64,000 nt of DNA from Halobacteriovoraceae bacterium (GCA_002712005.1 PASP01000016.1:1-64000); one strand, 5' to 3'; shown: positions 16,399 through 25,930, counted from the first letter of the stretch. The notes: a model not told the origin generated them from the sequence alone. Program-made: numbers and translations.

Positions 16399-17214
16399 AT
16401 GAAAATAGAAATTCCTCAACTCAATGAAACTCAACTTTCAGATTACCACAATCGCTTTGCAGGAGTTGGCCGTCTCTACGGTCAAAAGCTCTATAAGCTG
16501 CTCCCGGGCGTTCATATCACCGTCATCGGAATAGGTGGAGTCGGCTCATGGACAGCAGAAGCTCTCGCGCGATCCGGTGTTGGCAAAATAACTCTTATCG
16601 ATCTTGATGATATTTGTATGACCAATACCAATCGCCAACTACATACAACAGTGGAAACTGTGGGACAAATGAAAGTAGATGTCATGGCAAAGCGACTGGC
16701 CTCCATAAATCCAATTCTTGAGGTTGATACCATTTTAGACTTTGTGACTAAAGATAATCTTGAACAGCTCATTCCTAGCGACTGTCATATTATTGTAGAT
16801 GCAATCGATAGCCTACAAAATAAAGCAGCTCTTGCAGCCTATTGTCGTGATCATCAAATTCCTCTCGTCACCACAGGTGGTGCAGGAGGAAAACAAGACC
16901 CAACTCTTGTGCGCTCCGGAGATCTCTCCGAGTCCACTCAAGATAATCTTCTCAAGCGGCTCAAGAAGAAATTAAGAAAGGATTACGACTTTCCTAGAAC
17001 AGATAAAATGAATATTTCATGTGTCTATAGTACCGAAAGGGCCGTGTATCCAAGTGCTGATGGTGAGGTATGCTACAAAGATGAACTCCAAGACAAGAGT
17101 CAGGCCAAACTCGACTGTGCCGAAGGTATGGGAACAGTAAGTTTTGCCACGGCCAGCTTCGGTTTTGCAGCAGCTTCAGAGGCGATGAAACTCATCCATC
17201 TTTATACAAAATAA
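16399..17214 (+). CDS. tcdA: tRNA threonylcarbamoyladenosine dehydratase (CsdL/TcdA, E1-like)
   Basis: The 271-residue E1-like adenylating enzyme has the nucleotide-binding GIGGVGSWTAEALARSG (about residues 47-63), acidic LIDLDDI and NTNRQLH, all diagnostic for the ThiF/MoeB superfamily. FAVYSTE-type residues (NISCVYSTERAVYP) and the C-terminal GTVSFATASFGFAAASEAMKL match TcdA rather than ThiF. It cyclises t6A37 of tRNA to the ct6A form in an ATP-dependent way. Its stop is immediately followed by the start of the TatD-like gene. Confidence 0.92.
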   Translation: MKIEIPQLNETQLSDYHNRFAGVGRLYGQKLYKLLPGVHITVIGIGGVGSWTAEALARSGVGKITLIDLDDICMTNTNRQLHTTVETVGQMKVDVMAKRLASINPILEVDTILDFVTKDNLEQLIPSDCHIIVDAIDSLQNKAALAAYCRDHQIPLVTTGGAGGKQDPTLVRSGDLSESTQDNLLKRLKKKLRKDYDFPRTDKMNISCVYSTERAVYPSADGEVCYKDELQDKSQAKLDCAEGMGTVSFATASFGFAAASEAMKLIHLYTK

Positions 17215-17898
17215 ATGATTCCTTATATTGATATCCATACCCATCAATCTCAGACCAACCATAAAGATCTCATCTCTATCCACTCCCTCTTACCCCATGA
17301 GAGGGATTTAAATAAAAATCAATTTTATAGCTTGGGCATTCACCCTTGGTATATAGATCATTACTCCTCTTGGTCGGAGGCAAAGGACTTCTTACGAGCT
17401 AGAAGTACATCTTCTGAAATTATTGCCTTTGGTGAATGTGGACTTGATCGATTACAAGGTCCTGATCTTGAAACTCAAAAATCTTGGTTATTAGAGCAAT
17501 TGAACTTCTTTGTTGAGAGTCGCTTCAAAGTCTGTTTCATTCATTGTGTTAGAGCATGGAATGATCTACTCCCTCTGCTTAAAAAGACCCTTTCATCTCC
17601 TTCAACCTCTGAAAAATATTTCATCCTTCATGACTTCAATAGTTCGGCTTCAGAATTTCAACAAATGATAGAAGTGGAGAATTTGTATTTCTCATTGGGA
17701 AATAACTTCTTAAAGCCCCAAAGTAGACTCCATCAATTTCTTGATCAAATCCCTCTGACTCGGCTCTTCTTTGAAACCGACGAATCTGATCGGAAAATAG
17801 GAGAAGTCTATGAACACTACCTCTCTCAATTTGATCAGCTTGACGGCAAAGTCCTAAAAGAGAGGATTTTTCAAAATTACAAGCTTCTCTTTTCTTAA
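17215..17898 (+). CDS. TatD-family metal-dependent hydrolase
   Basis: The 227-residue TIM-barrel-type protein has the N-terminal metal motif IDIHTHQ, then LGIHPWYI, AFGECGLDRL (metal-bridging Glu), IHCVRAWND and RLFFETDES (late Asp), the order of TatD/YabD enzymes. It is shorter than the usual ~260 residues. TatD proteins act as Mg-dependent DNases or tRNA/DNA processing enzymes. It starts at the base after the tcdA stop codon, so the two are co-translated. Confidence 0.85.
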   Translation: MIPYIDIHTHQSQTNHKDLISIHSLLPHERDLNKNQFYSLGIHPWYIDHYSSWSEAKDFLRARSTSSEIIAFGECGLDRLQGPDLETQKSWLLEQLNFFVESRFKVCFIHCVRAWNDLLPLLKKTLSSPSTSEKYFILHDFNSSASEFQQMIEVENLYFSLGNNFLKPQSRLHQFLDQIPLTRLFFETDESDRKIGEVYEHYLSQFDQLDGKVLKERIFQNYKLLFS

Positions 17899-17954
17899 GC
17901 CCACTCCCCTTTATCTGTCTTAACCTGCTGAAAAGTGGTTCTTTTTTCCTAAAG

Positions 17955-17983
17955 TTAACTCGTCTTAGCCCTAGGTGTAAAAT
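17955..17983 (+). promoter_or_regulatory. Likely sigma-70 promoter of the 18014 operon
   Basis: ttaact (17955-17960), a 17-base spacer and taaaat (17978-17983) lie 31 bases before the ATG at 18014. Spacing is ideal and the -35 is a weak match. Confidence 0.45.
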
Positions 17984-18013
17984 AAGAGAGTCATTAAATT
18001 AGGATGCCCCACT

Positions 18014-19210
18014 ATGTCTAAATGGAAAAATAATAGCGTTATAGCTTTTGTCGTCTTGGCCATCATGGCGATGGCCTATTTTCTCTATCTCACGTTCTCT
18101 TCAGATCGTAATGATGAGAATGAAAATATCTTCTTACAAGATATTGCAAAAGTTGATTCGGCAGCAACGGAACTCAACGAAAAGGAAATCATTCTATACA
18201 ATGATACGAAATTAAAATTTAAAGACCTACCTCAAGAATTGCAAAAGAAAATTAGAAATGAGCAAATGGTAGCCCATGTAAAAATAAACACTCTCCTCAA
18301 AGAGTATGTCATTAATTATCATCTTGCTAAAACAAATAACAAAGGAAAAGAAGTAGATCCAAAGAATCTACCAAAGATCGATATCCTTAAAGAAATGGGT
18401 GTAGATGTAAAAGTAATTGATCAAATATACGAACAAAATAAACACCAATTTCCTAAGAATCATGATCCGGCCCAAGTGAAAGCGGATATGACAGTTAAAC
18501 TTGTATCCAACAAGATCTATGAGTTCTACCAGACTTACCTTAATGAAATCTATCTTAAAGAGGACCTCTCCCTTCCATCCTTTCCCCAGTTCCCTGAGAG
18601 CTGGACCCAAACGAAAGTAACTCAGTCTTATGGAAATCAAGACGCTCCCTTTCATCTTGTGTGGGTAGGAAGCTATACCGATGTTAATTCTAAACTTATC
18701 AAAGAAGATATCGGACTCTTAGTAAAGAAATATGGATTGAAAGAACTCAAAGTTTCTTTTATTCCTTTTTCAAATGGAACGTGGGATCTCAATCAGAAAC
18801 TCAATGCTCTCGCTCTCTGTGTAAAAAAAGAAAAGGGAGAGAAGAATTTTTGGAGCTATCACACCCAGGCCCTCAATCATGGAAAAGACCTTGTGGCGGC
18901 AGATCCTAAGGCGGTAGATAAAGCGATTGAGTTTGCGAGGAAAGTTATGAGTGAAATTGACTTTCCTCAAGAAGAACAGAATCAAATCATTGAATGTGCC
19001 GATAATAAGAATAAGCAAAATCCTATTTTTCTTGATCTCCTAAGAGCAAAGAAGGAACTCTCTTTTATTCCCGATCAAAAAATTCCTTTCTTTATTCTCA
19101 ATGGCCGCCTTCTTGATCTAGATGGATCACGAGTCTTTCGAAGCGTTGATCAATCTATTCAAAATATACAAAATAAGAAGAAGCGAAAGAGCGAAGGTAA
19201 TAAATCCTAA
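18014..19210 (+). CDS. Membrane-anchored DsbA/thioredoxin-fold protein lacking the CXXC motif
   Basis: The 398-residue product has one N-terminal membrane segment (VIAFVVLAIMAMAYFLYLTF), then a long charged helical region resembling a SurA/parvulin N-domain. A DsbA-like domain begins near residue 205 (YGNQDAPFHLVWVGSYTDVNS). At the place of the redox CXXC the sequence is SYTD, and the cis-Pro loop is present (KIPFFILNG). So the fold seems kept but the disulfide chemistry lost, which suggests a chaperone or binding role in the periplasm. Its stop overlaps the ATG of the next gene (TAATG). Confidence 0.65.
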   Translation: MSKWKNNSVIAFVVLAIMAMAYFLYLTFSSDRNDENENIFLQDIAKVDSAATELNEKEIILYNDTKLKFKDLPQELQKKIRNEQMVAHVKINTLLKEYVINYHLAKTNNKGKEVDPKNLPKIDILKEMGVDVKVIDQIYEQNKHQFPKNHDPAQVKADMTVKLVSNKIYEFYQTYLNEIYLKEDLSLPSFPQFPESWTQTKVTQSYGNQDAPFHLVWVGSYTDVNSKLIKEDIGLLVKKYGLKELKVSFIPFSNGTWDLNQKLNALALCVKKEKGEKNFWSYHTQALNHGKDLVAADPKAVDKAIEFARKVMSEIDFPQEEQNQIIECADNKNKQNPIFLDLLRAKKELSFIPDQKIPFFILNGRLLDLDGSRVFRSVDQSIQNIQNKKKRKSEGNKS

Positions 19211-21069
19211 TGTTCAACTTTAAGACTCGATTGAAAAAAGACCTCAGGATAAGCCCAGAAAAGATTTGGAACCATCCCTTTACTCTATTTTTTAGTTTGA
19301 GTCTTCTTATTTTCGCACAGGCTTTATCCTACCTTCCTTTTATATTTGATGATTTAACCCATATTTTTGAAAGTCCTCTAATGGATAAATCCCCCTTCTT
19401 TTTTCTCAAAGAAAGTATTACTCCTTTGCCTTTTATTTTATGGAAATTCATTATTTTCTGCTTTGGTAAAAATCAGACTGAAGCTTTTCGAATCACTAAT
19501 CTTATCTTCCATTCATTCAATACTTTTCTCGTTTTTAAGATCGTAAATATCCTTCTGCATGGGCCAAGAAAATATGATGAGAAATTTTCAAAAGAAAATC
19601 CCCATTGGCCTCCTTACCTCGCCGCCTTTATTTTTCTTCTTCACCCTGTACAAGTAGAATCTGTGGTTTGGATTTCATCTTTCCGTATCCTCTTAGGGGC
19701 GACATTTGCTCTTGGTAGCCTGTGGTTCTTTTTAAAGTTCTATTTACTTGAATCTAAACCATTCCAAAAAGGTAAAGAAGTCTCTTCAAATTTAAACTTC
19801 CTCATCCTTAGCTATCTCAATCTATTCTTTGTTGTAATAAGCTATCCGCCAATGATTGCGATTTGCCTAATTTTTCCCTTCTTTATCGCTTTTTTTCGTG
19901 CGAACTGCGAAGAGGATAAATCCACTCTTTCGCTCTTTCCTATTTTTAAAGAAAGATCAGTGTTCATTCTCACCCTCACTCTTCTTGCCTTTCTCTTGAG
20001 TGTATTTCTGCTCCATAAAAAAGAAGTAGTCACGAAAGGTTTTGGAATTATTGATTTTCAAGTCTACGTCGACTTAATCATAACTTCCCTTGGTCAATAT
20101 ATAGATAACCTCCTTCTGCCCTTTCAGCTGAATTTTGACTATCAAATCAATCCACTCACCCTTAATTATTTAAAAGAAGAAGGTATTTTTAGAACTCATT
20201 TTTTTATGGGTCTTCTAGGATTACTCATCGGAATGGGGATGGCACTTATCAAAAAGACAAGAGAATATTCGTTTCTCCTTTTATCTCTTCTTTTCATTCT
20301 TCTTCCCAATATTGGAGTTATCAATCATGACTTCAATAATATAAGTACAGTCGCTGATCGCTATCTCTACTTAGGTCTCCTTCCCTTTTCTCTTATCCTA
20401 GCAACAGCTGTAAAAAGGATTTCTTCTTTTAAATCTCAGTCTCTGATAGCTCTTTTCATTTTCGTTTTGGCCATCGTATCCTTTGTCCAAGTGGAAAGAT
20501 GGAAGGATCAAAAAAGTTTTTTAAGGGCATCCACCCCCCTTAATCAACTCTCTACGCCCTTGCTTATGTCTGTGGCCAATCTATACTTAAAACAAGGCAA
20601 TTATTCTCAAGCTTCTGAACACTTCTTAGAAATTCTAGCTCAAGATCCCAAAAACCTAGCGGCTTTCAACGCTTTAATCGATCTCTTTTTTCGAGACCCC
20701 AATCAAAGATCAGCAGAGAGAGTCACCCATCTCCTAAAAGGAAGAATTTTAAGTCCAGTGGAAACACAATTACTTCCTATTGCTAAAATTTATATTTTTC
20801 TAAAAGATTACGATCAAGCTGCTCACTATGCTAAAGAGTCACTCCTTCTTGGTATTAAGCCCCAAGAATCATCAACGGTTTTAGAAGCGTCCCTTGACGC
20901 TAAGAAACTCATTGTTAAAGATCGTTTAGAAGAGCTCTTTCAAATCTATTACTCATCCAATAAAATCCATATGGCCAATCAGCTCAATGAAGAGCTCATT
21001 AAACTCTTTCCCAAAAATCGCAATTATAAACAAAAGAGAGAGCTTCTCTTGCAAACAAGGCTAAAGTAA
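19210..21069 (+). CDS. Polytopic GT-C/TMTC-like membrane protein with C-terminal TPRs
   Basis: The 619-residue product has about ten hydrophobic segments. It carries the motifs HPVQVESVVWISSFRILL and STVADRYLYLGL, typical of bacterial relatives of TMTC/PMT-type lipid-linked glycosyltransferases, and an early FDDLTHI where GT-C proteins carry the catalytic acidic pair. From about residue 440 there are TPR-like helices (LYLKQGNYSQASEHFLEILAQ). Predicted role: O-glycosylation of exported proteins in the periplasm. It is translationally coupled to the DsbA-fold gene and lies just before the pilin-fibre gene, a possible substrate. Confidence 0.65.
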   Translation: MFNFKTRLKKDLRISPEKIWNHPFTLFFSLSLLIFAQALSYLPFIFDDLTHIFESPLMDKSPFFFLKESITPLPFILWKFIIFCFGKNQTEAFRITNLIFHSFNTFLVFKIVNILLHGPRKYDEKFSKENPHWPPYLAAFIFLLHPVQVESVVWISSFRILLGATFALGSLWFFLKFYLLESKPFQKGKEVSSNLNFLILSYLNLFFVVISYPPMIAICLIFPFFIAFFRANCEEDKSTLSLFPIFKERSVFILTLTLLAFLLSVFLLHKKEVVTKGFGIIDFQVYVDLIITSLGQYIDNLLLPFQLNFDYQINPLTLNYLKEEGIFRTHFFMGLLGLLIGMGMALIKKTREYSFLLLSLLFILLPNIGVINHDFNNISTVADRYLYLGLLPFSLILATAVKRISSFKSQSLIALFIFVLAIVSFVQVERWKDQKSFLRASTPLNQLSTPLLMSVANLYLKQGNYSQASEHFLEILAQDPKNLAAFNALIDLFFRDPNQRSAERVTHLLKGRILSPVETQLLPIAKIYIFLKDYDQAAHYAKESLLLGIKPQESSTVLEASLDAKKLIVKDRLEELFQIYYSSNKIHMANQLNEELIKLFPKNRNYKQKRELLLQTRLK

Positions 21070-21225
21070 TAATATTTGCCATCACTCTATTAATTGCCAT
21101 TAATTAACGGCTATTGCCAATAAACTATTCTTTTAGTCGACCAATTATTAGGCACTTAATGCCGGAAAAACAACGCATTTCGTTATTTAGCGACCCTATT
21201 TTAATATAAGAGTAGGTTTATTTAT

Positions 21226-23517
21226 ATGACTAAGGAAAAGAACGTGAGCTGTAATCAACGATGGAAGAAGTTTTTCAAATTTGATCGCCTCTTGAACCCC
21301 CATTTTTCAAATAGTGACGGATTCTCATTAGCAGAAATAATGGTTGCTGCCGGTATGCTGGGGGTACTCTCTCTTGGTGTAACTCAGCTTATGCAAAACT
21401 CGGCCAAGACAGAAAAAAGACTTAGTCAGCAAGTAAACCTCATCACCCTTGATTCCCAGATTATGGATGCACTACTCGATACGACGAGTTGTGAAAGAAC
21501 CTTGGGAATTACAGGAGGGGCTAACCCACCGGCCAACACTGGAGGGGCGTGGCAAAACCTCCCAACAGGAACAATCTATCGAGGAAATAATCCTGAAGTT
21601 GGTAATTTAAGTGCTCGTTGGAATCGTGTTGTCCAGACCTATGACGGTACTGCAGGTGTATATGGACAAGGATCCAACACGGTTTATATTAAAAATATTC
21701 AATACGCCGGTTTTTTAAGACCTGGTGTCGACAACGCTTATAACGATCCCGCAAATTATGATGCCGCCAGTAGAAGTCCAATTCCTGGAACGACAGATTT
21801 TTATGGAACGATTGTAATACACGTCGACTTTCGCAGAGGAAATCCCGCCTCTTATGAAGCCTTAGCTGATGATGATGAAAGAGCTTTGAAAGCAAGAAAA
21901 TCCTCTTACGGAAATTATAAAGTCCCTCGCTACTATAAAGTAAATGTTAGAGTGAATAACGCTAATAATATTGTCAGTTGTTACGCCTACTCTGAGATTA
22001 TGTCCGATACATATTGCTCTCTCTTTGATGGCTACTTGGACCCAGCAACTGGAAAATGTACCAATGTAAAATTTAGATCTTCCCCTTTAGAGCCCTCTAC
22101 TCCACAAAGTCTCTGGGCCATTACTGCTAAAACAGAGGATGGGATCAACGGAAACTCTCTTGTACAAGGAGGGATGCGAGTCGGTGGAAATCTTACGGAT
22201 GATCCACCAGAAGAAGGAGACCTACGTGTTGTAAGACATAGTCAATTTGACGGAAACCTCTCCATTGGTGAAACAGGGCAATCAACTCCTGGAAATACAA
22301 CAGATGATCTCATTCCCACCATTGCCACTCCAACTTCAACAGGATTCTTAGGTGTTGAAAAGGATGCGATTATTGGTCGAGATGCTCAGGTCAATCGTCA
22401 GTTCAGAAGTGTGCAAGAGGCCCTCTTTCAAGGGAAAGTAAATATAGGTCCTGCCACAATGAATCCTGGAAATTATCTGATGAGAGTGGATCAGTCATCA
22501 AACACAGAACTCGTTACTTTTATAGGAAATGGAGCAAATGCTTCCGAGGTGCGAATTAATGAAAGTGTGAGCACCAATGGAAAAATAGAGCTCAATAATA
22601 ATGGAAGTGAACCCCTTAGAATCTTAGAAGGTACTAATCTCGTTTTTAAAGTTAGCCAAAATGGTCGCATCGATTTCTATAATGGAAATGGCGGTGGCGA
22701 TAATACGGCAATCATCCGCAATGATGGACAATTTGATCTTCTCAATAGTTCTGGAGATACGGTTGTAAGTATTGGTGATGGAGCCTTTGGTTCCAATTAT
22801 CGACCAATTAAAATCTTCAATCAACCCACCAATGTAGCGGATATGCAACTTCCCAATTCTTCCGTGGCTTCTGAAGTTCCCACTAAGGCATGGGTTCGAA
22901 CCATGGTCTTTGGTCAATACAATGATGAGTATAATGACACTGATATTCAAAATATCTTAAATAGTATTGAAGACTATGCTCAACACCATACCATTGAGCA
23001 AATTGCTAGTACGATGTGTACAAAAATGAATCTCCGCTGGGGAACGAATACAAATTCTCTTGGACGCTCCTATTGTACTTATAGTGGAGGTCAATGTTAC
23101 TGTAATCCCGTCAACTGTTCTGATGAACTCGCCAATGGGAGAAAGGTCTGTGAAGATATTTATCTGTCAGGACGTATCGATGCCGATGGACAAATCCACT
23201 CGGATACCAATATTTCAGCAAATGGAAATATCGTAGCTGGTGGAAATATCACAACGGAAAATGGTCGAGTGAAAGGGGAAACCGTAGTAGCAGACTCCTT
23301 CTCACGAGCTCAAAAGTTCTTCACCGCAACCAATGGAATCACAGGAGCTGCTACAGGAGCTGGATGGATGTACGCCAATCGTCTCCAAGCGAGAGAAAGA
23401 ACCTGTGTTACCGGTGGTGGATGCTATACGAAATTTGGTAAGTTCATGTGTCCTTATCGCCACGTTATGGTAGGGATCGCCTATGGACAGCCTATTTGTA
23501 CCGTGGTGGGACCGTAG
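21226..23517 (+). CDS. Prepilin-like protein fused to a long fibre-like domain
   Basis: The 763-residue product has a type IV prepilin site: a 32-residue basic leader ending in Gly32, then FSLAEIMVAAGMLGVLSLGV with the Glu5 and a hydrophobic helix. The remainder is far longer than a pilin. It is Asn/Gly-rich with repeated short strands (GNLSIGE, GVEKDAIIGRDAQ, GGNITTENGRVKG) like tail-fibre or trimeric adhesin shafts, with a Cys-rich patch (CTYSGGQCYCNPVNCSDE) and a Cys-containing C-terminus. Inferred role: minor pilin or tip adhesin. No pilus assembly genes are in the window. Confidence 0.78.
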   Translation: MTKEKNVSCNQRWKKFFKFDRLLNPHFSNSDGFSLAEIMVAAGMLGVLSLGVTQLMQNSAKTEKRLSQQVNLITLDSQIMDALLDTTSCERTLGITGGANPPANTGGAWQNLPTGTIYRGNNPEVGNLSARWNRVVQTYDGTAGVYGQGSNTVYIKNIQYAGFLRPGVDNAYNDPANYDAASRSPIPGTTDFYGTIVIHVDFRRGNPASYEALADDDERALKARKSSYGNYKVPRYYKVNVRVNNANNIVSCYAYSEIMSDTYCSLFDGYLDPATGKCTNVKFRSSPLEPSTPQSLWAITAKTEDGINGNSLVQGGMRVGGNLTDDPPEEGDLRVVRHSQFDGNLSIGETGQSTPGNTTDDLIPTIATPTSTGFLGVEKDAIIGRDAQVNRQFRSVQEALFQGKVNIGPATMNPGNYLMRVDQSSNTELVTFIGNGANASEVRINESVSTNGKIELNNNGSEPLRILEGTNLVFKVSQNGRIDFYNGNGGGDNTAIIRNDGQFDLLNSSGDTVVSIGDGAFGSNYRPIKIFNQPTNVADMQLPNSSVASEVPTKAWVRTMVFGQYNDEYNDTDIQNILNSIEDYAQHHTIEQIASTMCTKMNLRWGTNTNSLGRSYCTYSGGQCYCNPVNCSDELANGRKVCEDIYLSGRIDADGQIHSDTNISANGNIVAGGNITTENGRVKGETVVADSFSRAQKFFTATNGITGAATGAGWMYANRLQARERTCVTGGGCYTKFGKFMCPYRHVMVGIAYGQPICTVVGP

Positions 23518-23529
23518 GACGGCTAAGCA

Positions 23530-24186
23530 CTATTCTTTATGGTTCTTTAACCTCTTTTTAACTACTTTATAAGCATGCCTTTGAAGTTCATTACAATACT
23601 TCTTAGGCATGAGAATTTCACCATAATTAAAAAGAACAGGCATCTCGATCTTCATTTTATGAGAAGCCTGAGAGGTCACTTCTTTTATAATATAGACGCT
23701 CTTTGCTTCATGAGAGCCGAGCTTATTTCTTAAAATAATCACTTTACTTCCGGTTTGAATAATCCCCTCTTCAACGATCCAATAATTAAAGTCACTGATA
23801 TGAAATGGCTTTGCCCCCTTGGCCTTAACCACAGCATAATTTCCTTGAAAGAAAACGATGATTTGATTGTCCTCTCGATTCTGACTACAAAAGAAACTAT
23901 CTTCAATAAAGTCTAAGGGGTTTAAGATTTCCAGTTCCGATAGGGAAAATCCTCTATCCCTATTTCGGGATAAGGAAACATCTCTATGCAGCTTAAGGAG
24001 TGACTCTTGTTGTTCTTTCATAGAAGAGACGATTTCATGCGCCTTATCCCTTTGTCTGACAAAAAAGATTAGGTTTATAACGAGGCCCAAAGAACCTAGA
24101 GATATAAGGATAATAGACTGTTTTCGAATTTTCTTACTTTTATTATTGATCATTATCTCTAGCTGCCAAGATTCATAAGTGTCCAT
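23530..24186 (-). CDS. Membrane-anchored protein of unknown function
   Basis: The 218-residue product has one transmembrane segment near the N-terminus (SIILISLGSLGLVINLIFFV), a coiled-coil-like stretch (AHEIVSSMKEQQESLLKLHRD) and then a soluble beta-rich domain. ATG 24186 was chosen; an internal ATG at about residue 12 is possible. The layout (short basic N-terminus, hydrophobic helix, amphipathic helix, beta domain) resembles pseudopilins, but there is no prepilin cleavage site. It is convergent with the pilin-fibre gene and divergent from the similarly built protein at 24260. Confidence 0.6.
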   Translation of the reverse strand: MDTYESWQLEIMINNKSKKIRKQSIILISLGSLGLVINLIFFVRQRDKAHEIVSSMKEQQESLLKLHRDVSLSRNRDRGFSLSELEILNPLDFIEDSFFCSQNREDNQIIVFFQGNYAVVKAKGAKPFHISDFNYWIVEEGIIQTGSKVIILRNKLGSHEAKSVYIIKEVTSQASHKMKIEMPVLFNYGEILMPKKYCNELQRHAYKVVKKRLKNHKE

Positions 24187-24259
24187 TTACTCTAATGGAT
24201 TCTCAAGCTCTTTCATCATATCGCTATAAGGAATTAGATTTCAAGGTTATAATCAGAGT

Positions 24260-24775
24260 ATGTTTAAAAGTAAGATTTCCACTCCCCTACTCTTTATTCT
24301 CTTTTTATTCTTTGCCGTGAATTTCTTTTTGATAAGAGAAACGGCATTAAGCTTTGATAGAATCGCCTCTCAAAAAGAGTCATTAGCTTTAATCACTCAC
24401 CATAGACTCACTCAGCTTAGAAAGACAAATCCTCAAATAGGACACAACAAGATCATTTCCTCTCCTACATCTTTTATAAATAATAATAAAAGCTATTGTG
24501 CCTATAGAGATGGTTTGGCCTTTCAATTTCACTTTAAAAGAAATCAAGTAGAAACCGTTGTTTGGATGTTAGGAAATAAAGACTACTTTGAAGAAGAAGA
24601 ACTTCATCCTATACAAACAAGTCTTCTACAGGAAAAGGGAGCCTATTTTTGGAATATTTCTCTCTTAGGCAATCAACATCATTTCAAAATAATTCCCGCC
24701 TATGATAGCTCCTTTCTCATTTCAACGGCCAAGGGAAGACGAGAAATTATCTTTCTCGGTAAGTGCGCAACTTAG
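24260..24775 (+). CDS. Membrane-anchored, pseudopilin-like protein of unknown function
   Basis: The 171-residue product has an N-terminal membrane helix (PLLFILFLFFAVNFFLI), an amphipathic helix (DRIASQKESLALITHHRL) and a small beta-rich domain with two Cys (SYCAYRD and LGKCAT at the very end). It resembles minor pilins in layout but lacks the processing site. Its last 29 bases overlap the 3' end of the radical SAM gene on the other strand. With the genes at 21226 and 23530 it may belong to a pilus- or fibre-related group. Confidence 0.55.
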   Translation: MFKSKISTPLLFILFLFFAVNFFLIRETALSFDRIASQKESLALITHHRLTQLRKTNPQIGHNKIISSPTSFINNNKSYCAYRDGLAFQFHFKRNQVETVVWMLGNKDYFEEEELHPIQTSLLQEKGAYFWNISLLGNQHHFKIIPAYDSSFLISTAKGRREIIFLGKCAT

Positions 24776-25868
24776 TTGATAACTCAGACATTAGAGTCGC
24801 CCTGTCAAGAGGCTTGAGATCGTGTCCAATCGCTAAAAGACTTCTCGTAACTCTCTGCAATTCATGACCTGAACACATATCAATAATACTTAGGCCTACG
24901 TCTAATTCTTCTTCTGAGGAATAGTCCCAAAGGGAAAGCTCCTTGGGATCATAACAATTATTAACCGTTAAACGAATTCCCTTCTCTTCTGTAAAACGAA
25001 CAACTTCAGGAAGCTCATGCCAATTATTCTTCATCACTAAGAAGTGAAGAGTTAACCCTAGAGAGCTTTTTCCTTCTTTCTTCCTTAACTTTTCATAATC
25101 GAGAAGATCGTCCAAGGTTTGAAGAACTTGCTTGAGTTTCCCTCCTCTTCGAATTTCTCCATAGAGATCTTCATCGAGGCTATCGATAGAAAAAATGATA
25201 TTCTTAACGACAATTTTATCCAAGGCTTTTTTGATGGCCTGATTCCATTTCCAGAATCCATTAGTCGTTATTGACCAAAGAGTTTCAGGATTCACTTGGG
25301 ATACTTGCTCTATTAAACGATAAGTATCTTTTTGGATAAAGGGTTCTCCACTCAGTAATTCTATTTCTTTAATAAAGGGAAAAAACTCTTTCTCAGATCG
25401 TTCCCAAAAACCGATACGATCATAGAGTCCGTTTTCCATCATCCAGACATCACACATGGTACATTTTAAATTACATTTACCATTGAAATTGGCCGTCAAT
25501 TTTATAGGGAGATTCTTTTGATCTTTAGTTAAGTCAATTTCTGGAAAGAAAACATAATTATCAGCAGAAAGATGGCAAGCATCTGTGGCCACTTCTTTCT
25601 TACAAATTTCGATATTTCCGGTTAAAAACTCTTCTCTCCACTTTTGAAGATACTCTCCCTTCCAAATATCTTCTAAAGAGTCTTTTAGAATATTTCCAAC
25701 GACATGCTCTGTCCCTTTTTGACGACAAACCCCAATGTCTCCACTGGGATTAAGAATAAGATTACTAAAAGGTACGATGCAAAACTGAGAAGGTAAATCA
25801 TGGCGAGCAAAAAGCTCTTGAAGCTCTTTTGGAGTATAGGTCAATTTAAGTTTCTTTATCTTACTCAT
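24747..25868 (-). CDS. Radical SAM protein with N-terminal twitch domain, one cluster Cys missing
   Basis: The 373-residue product has an N-terminal auxiliary-cluster (twitch) module with Cys30 (QFCIVPF), Cys48 (IGVCRQKG), Cys89 and Cys98, then a radical SAM TIM-barrel with CNLKCTMC (Cys132, 136, 139). IELLSGEPF is the GGEP-like SAM contact. The family is N-terminal-twitch radical SAM, of unknown reaction. It is a clear paralogue of the protein at 38504 (shared SLEDIW/TWKEIW, LWSITTN, SIDSL). That paralogue has a further Cys (CNLC) where this one has Ser101 (CHLS), so its auxiliary cluster may have an open iron site or be absent. Confidence 0.85.
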   Translation of the reverse strand: MSKIKKLKLTYTPKELQELFARHDLPSQFCIVPFSNLILNPSGDIGVCRQKGTEHVVGNILKDSLEDIWKGEYLQKWREEFLTGNIEICKKEVATDACHLSADNYVFFPEIDLTKDQKNLPIKLTANFNGKCNLKCTMCDVWMMENGLYDRIGFWERSEKEFFPFIKEIELLSGEPFIQKDTYRLIEQVSQVNPETLWSITTNGFWKWNQAIKKALDKIVVKNIIFSIDSLDEDLYGEIRRGGKLKQVLQTLDDLLDYEKLRKKEGKSSLGLTLHFLVMKNNWHELPEVVRFTEEKGIRLTVNNCYDPKELSLWDYSSEEELDVGLSIIDMCSGHELQRVTRSLLAIGHDLKPLDRATLMSELSTKLRTYRER

Positions 25869-25930
25869 GTACGAAATTTCTTGGTAAAACTTCCTATTAT
25901 TCTATCATGGAGTGTCTATCGCTCTAAATT

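Noticed and set aside
21070-21225. Three attgcc words before the pilin gene as an operator
   Set aside because: Copies are irregularly spaced and the surrounding sequence is not conserved between them; no clear promoter could be placed.
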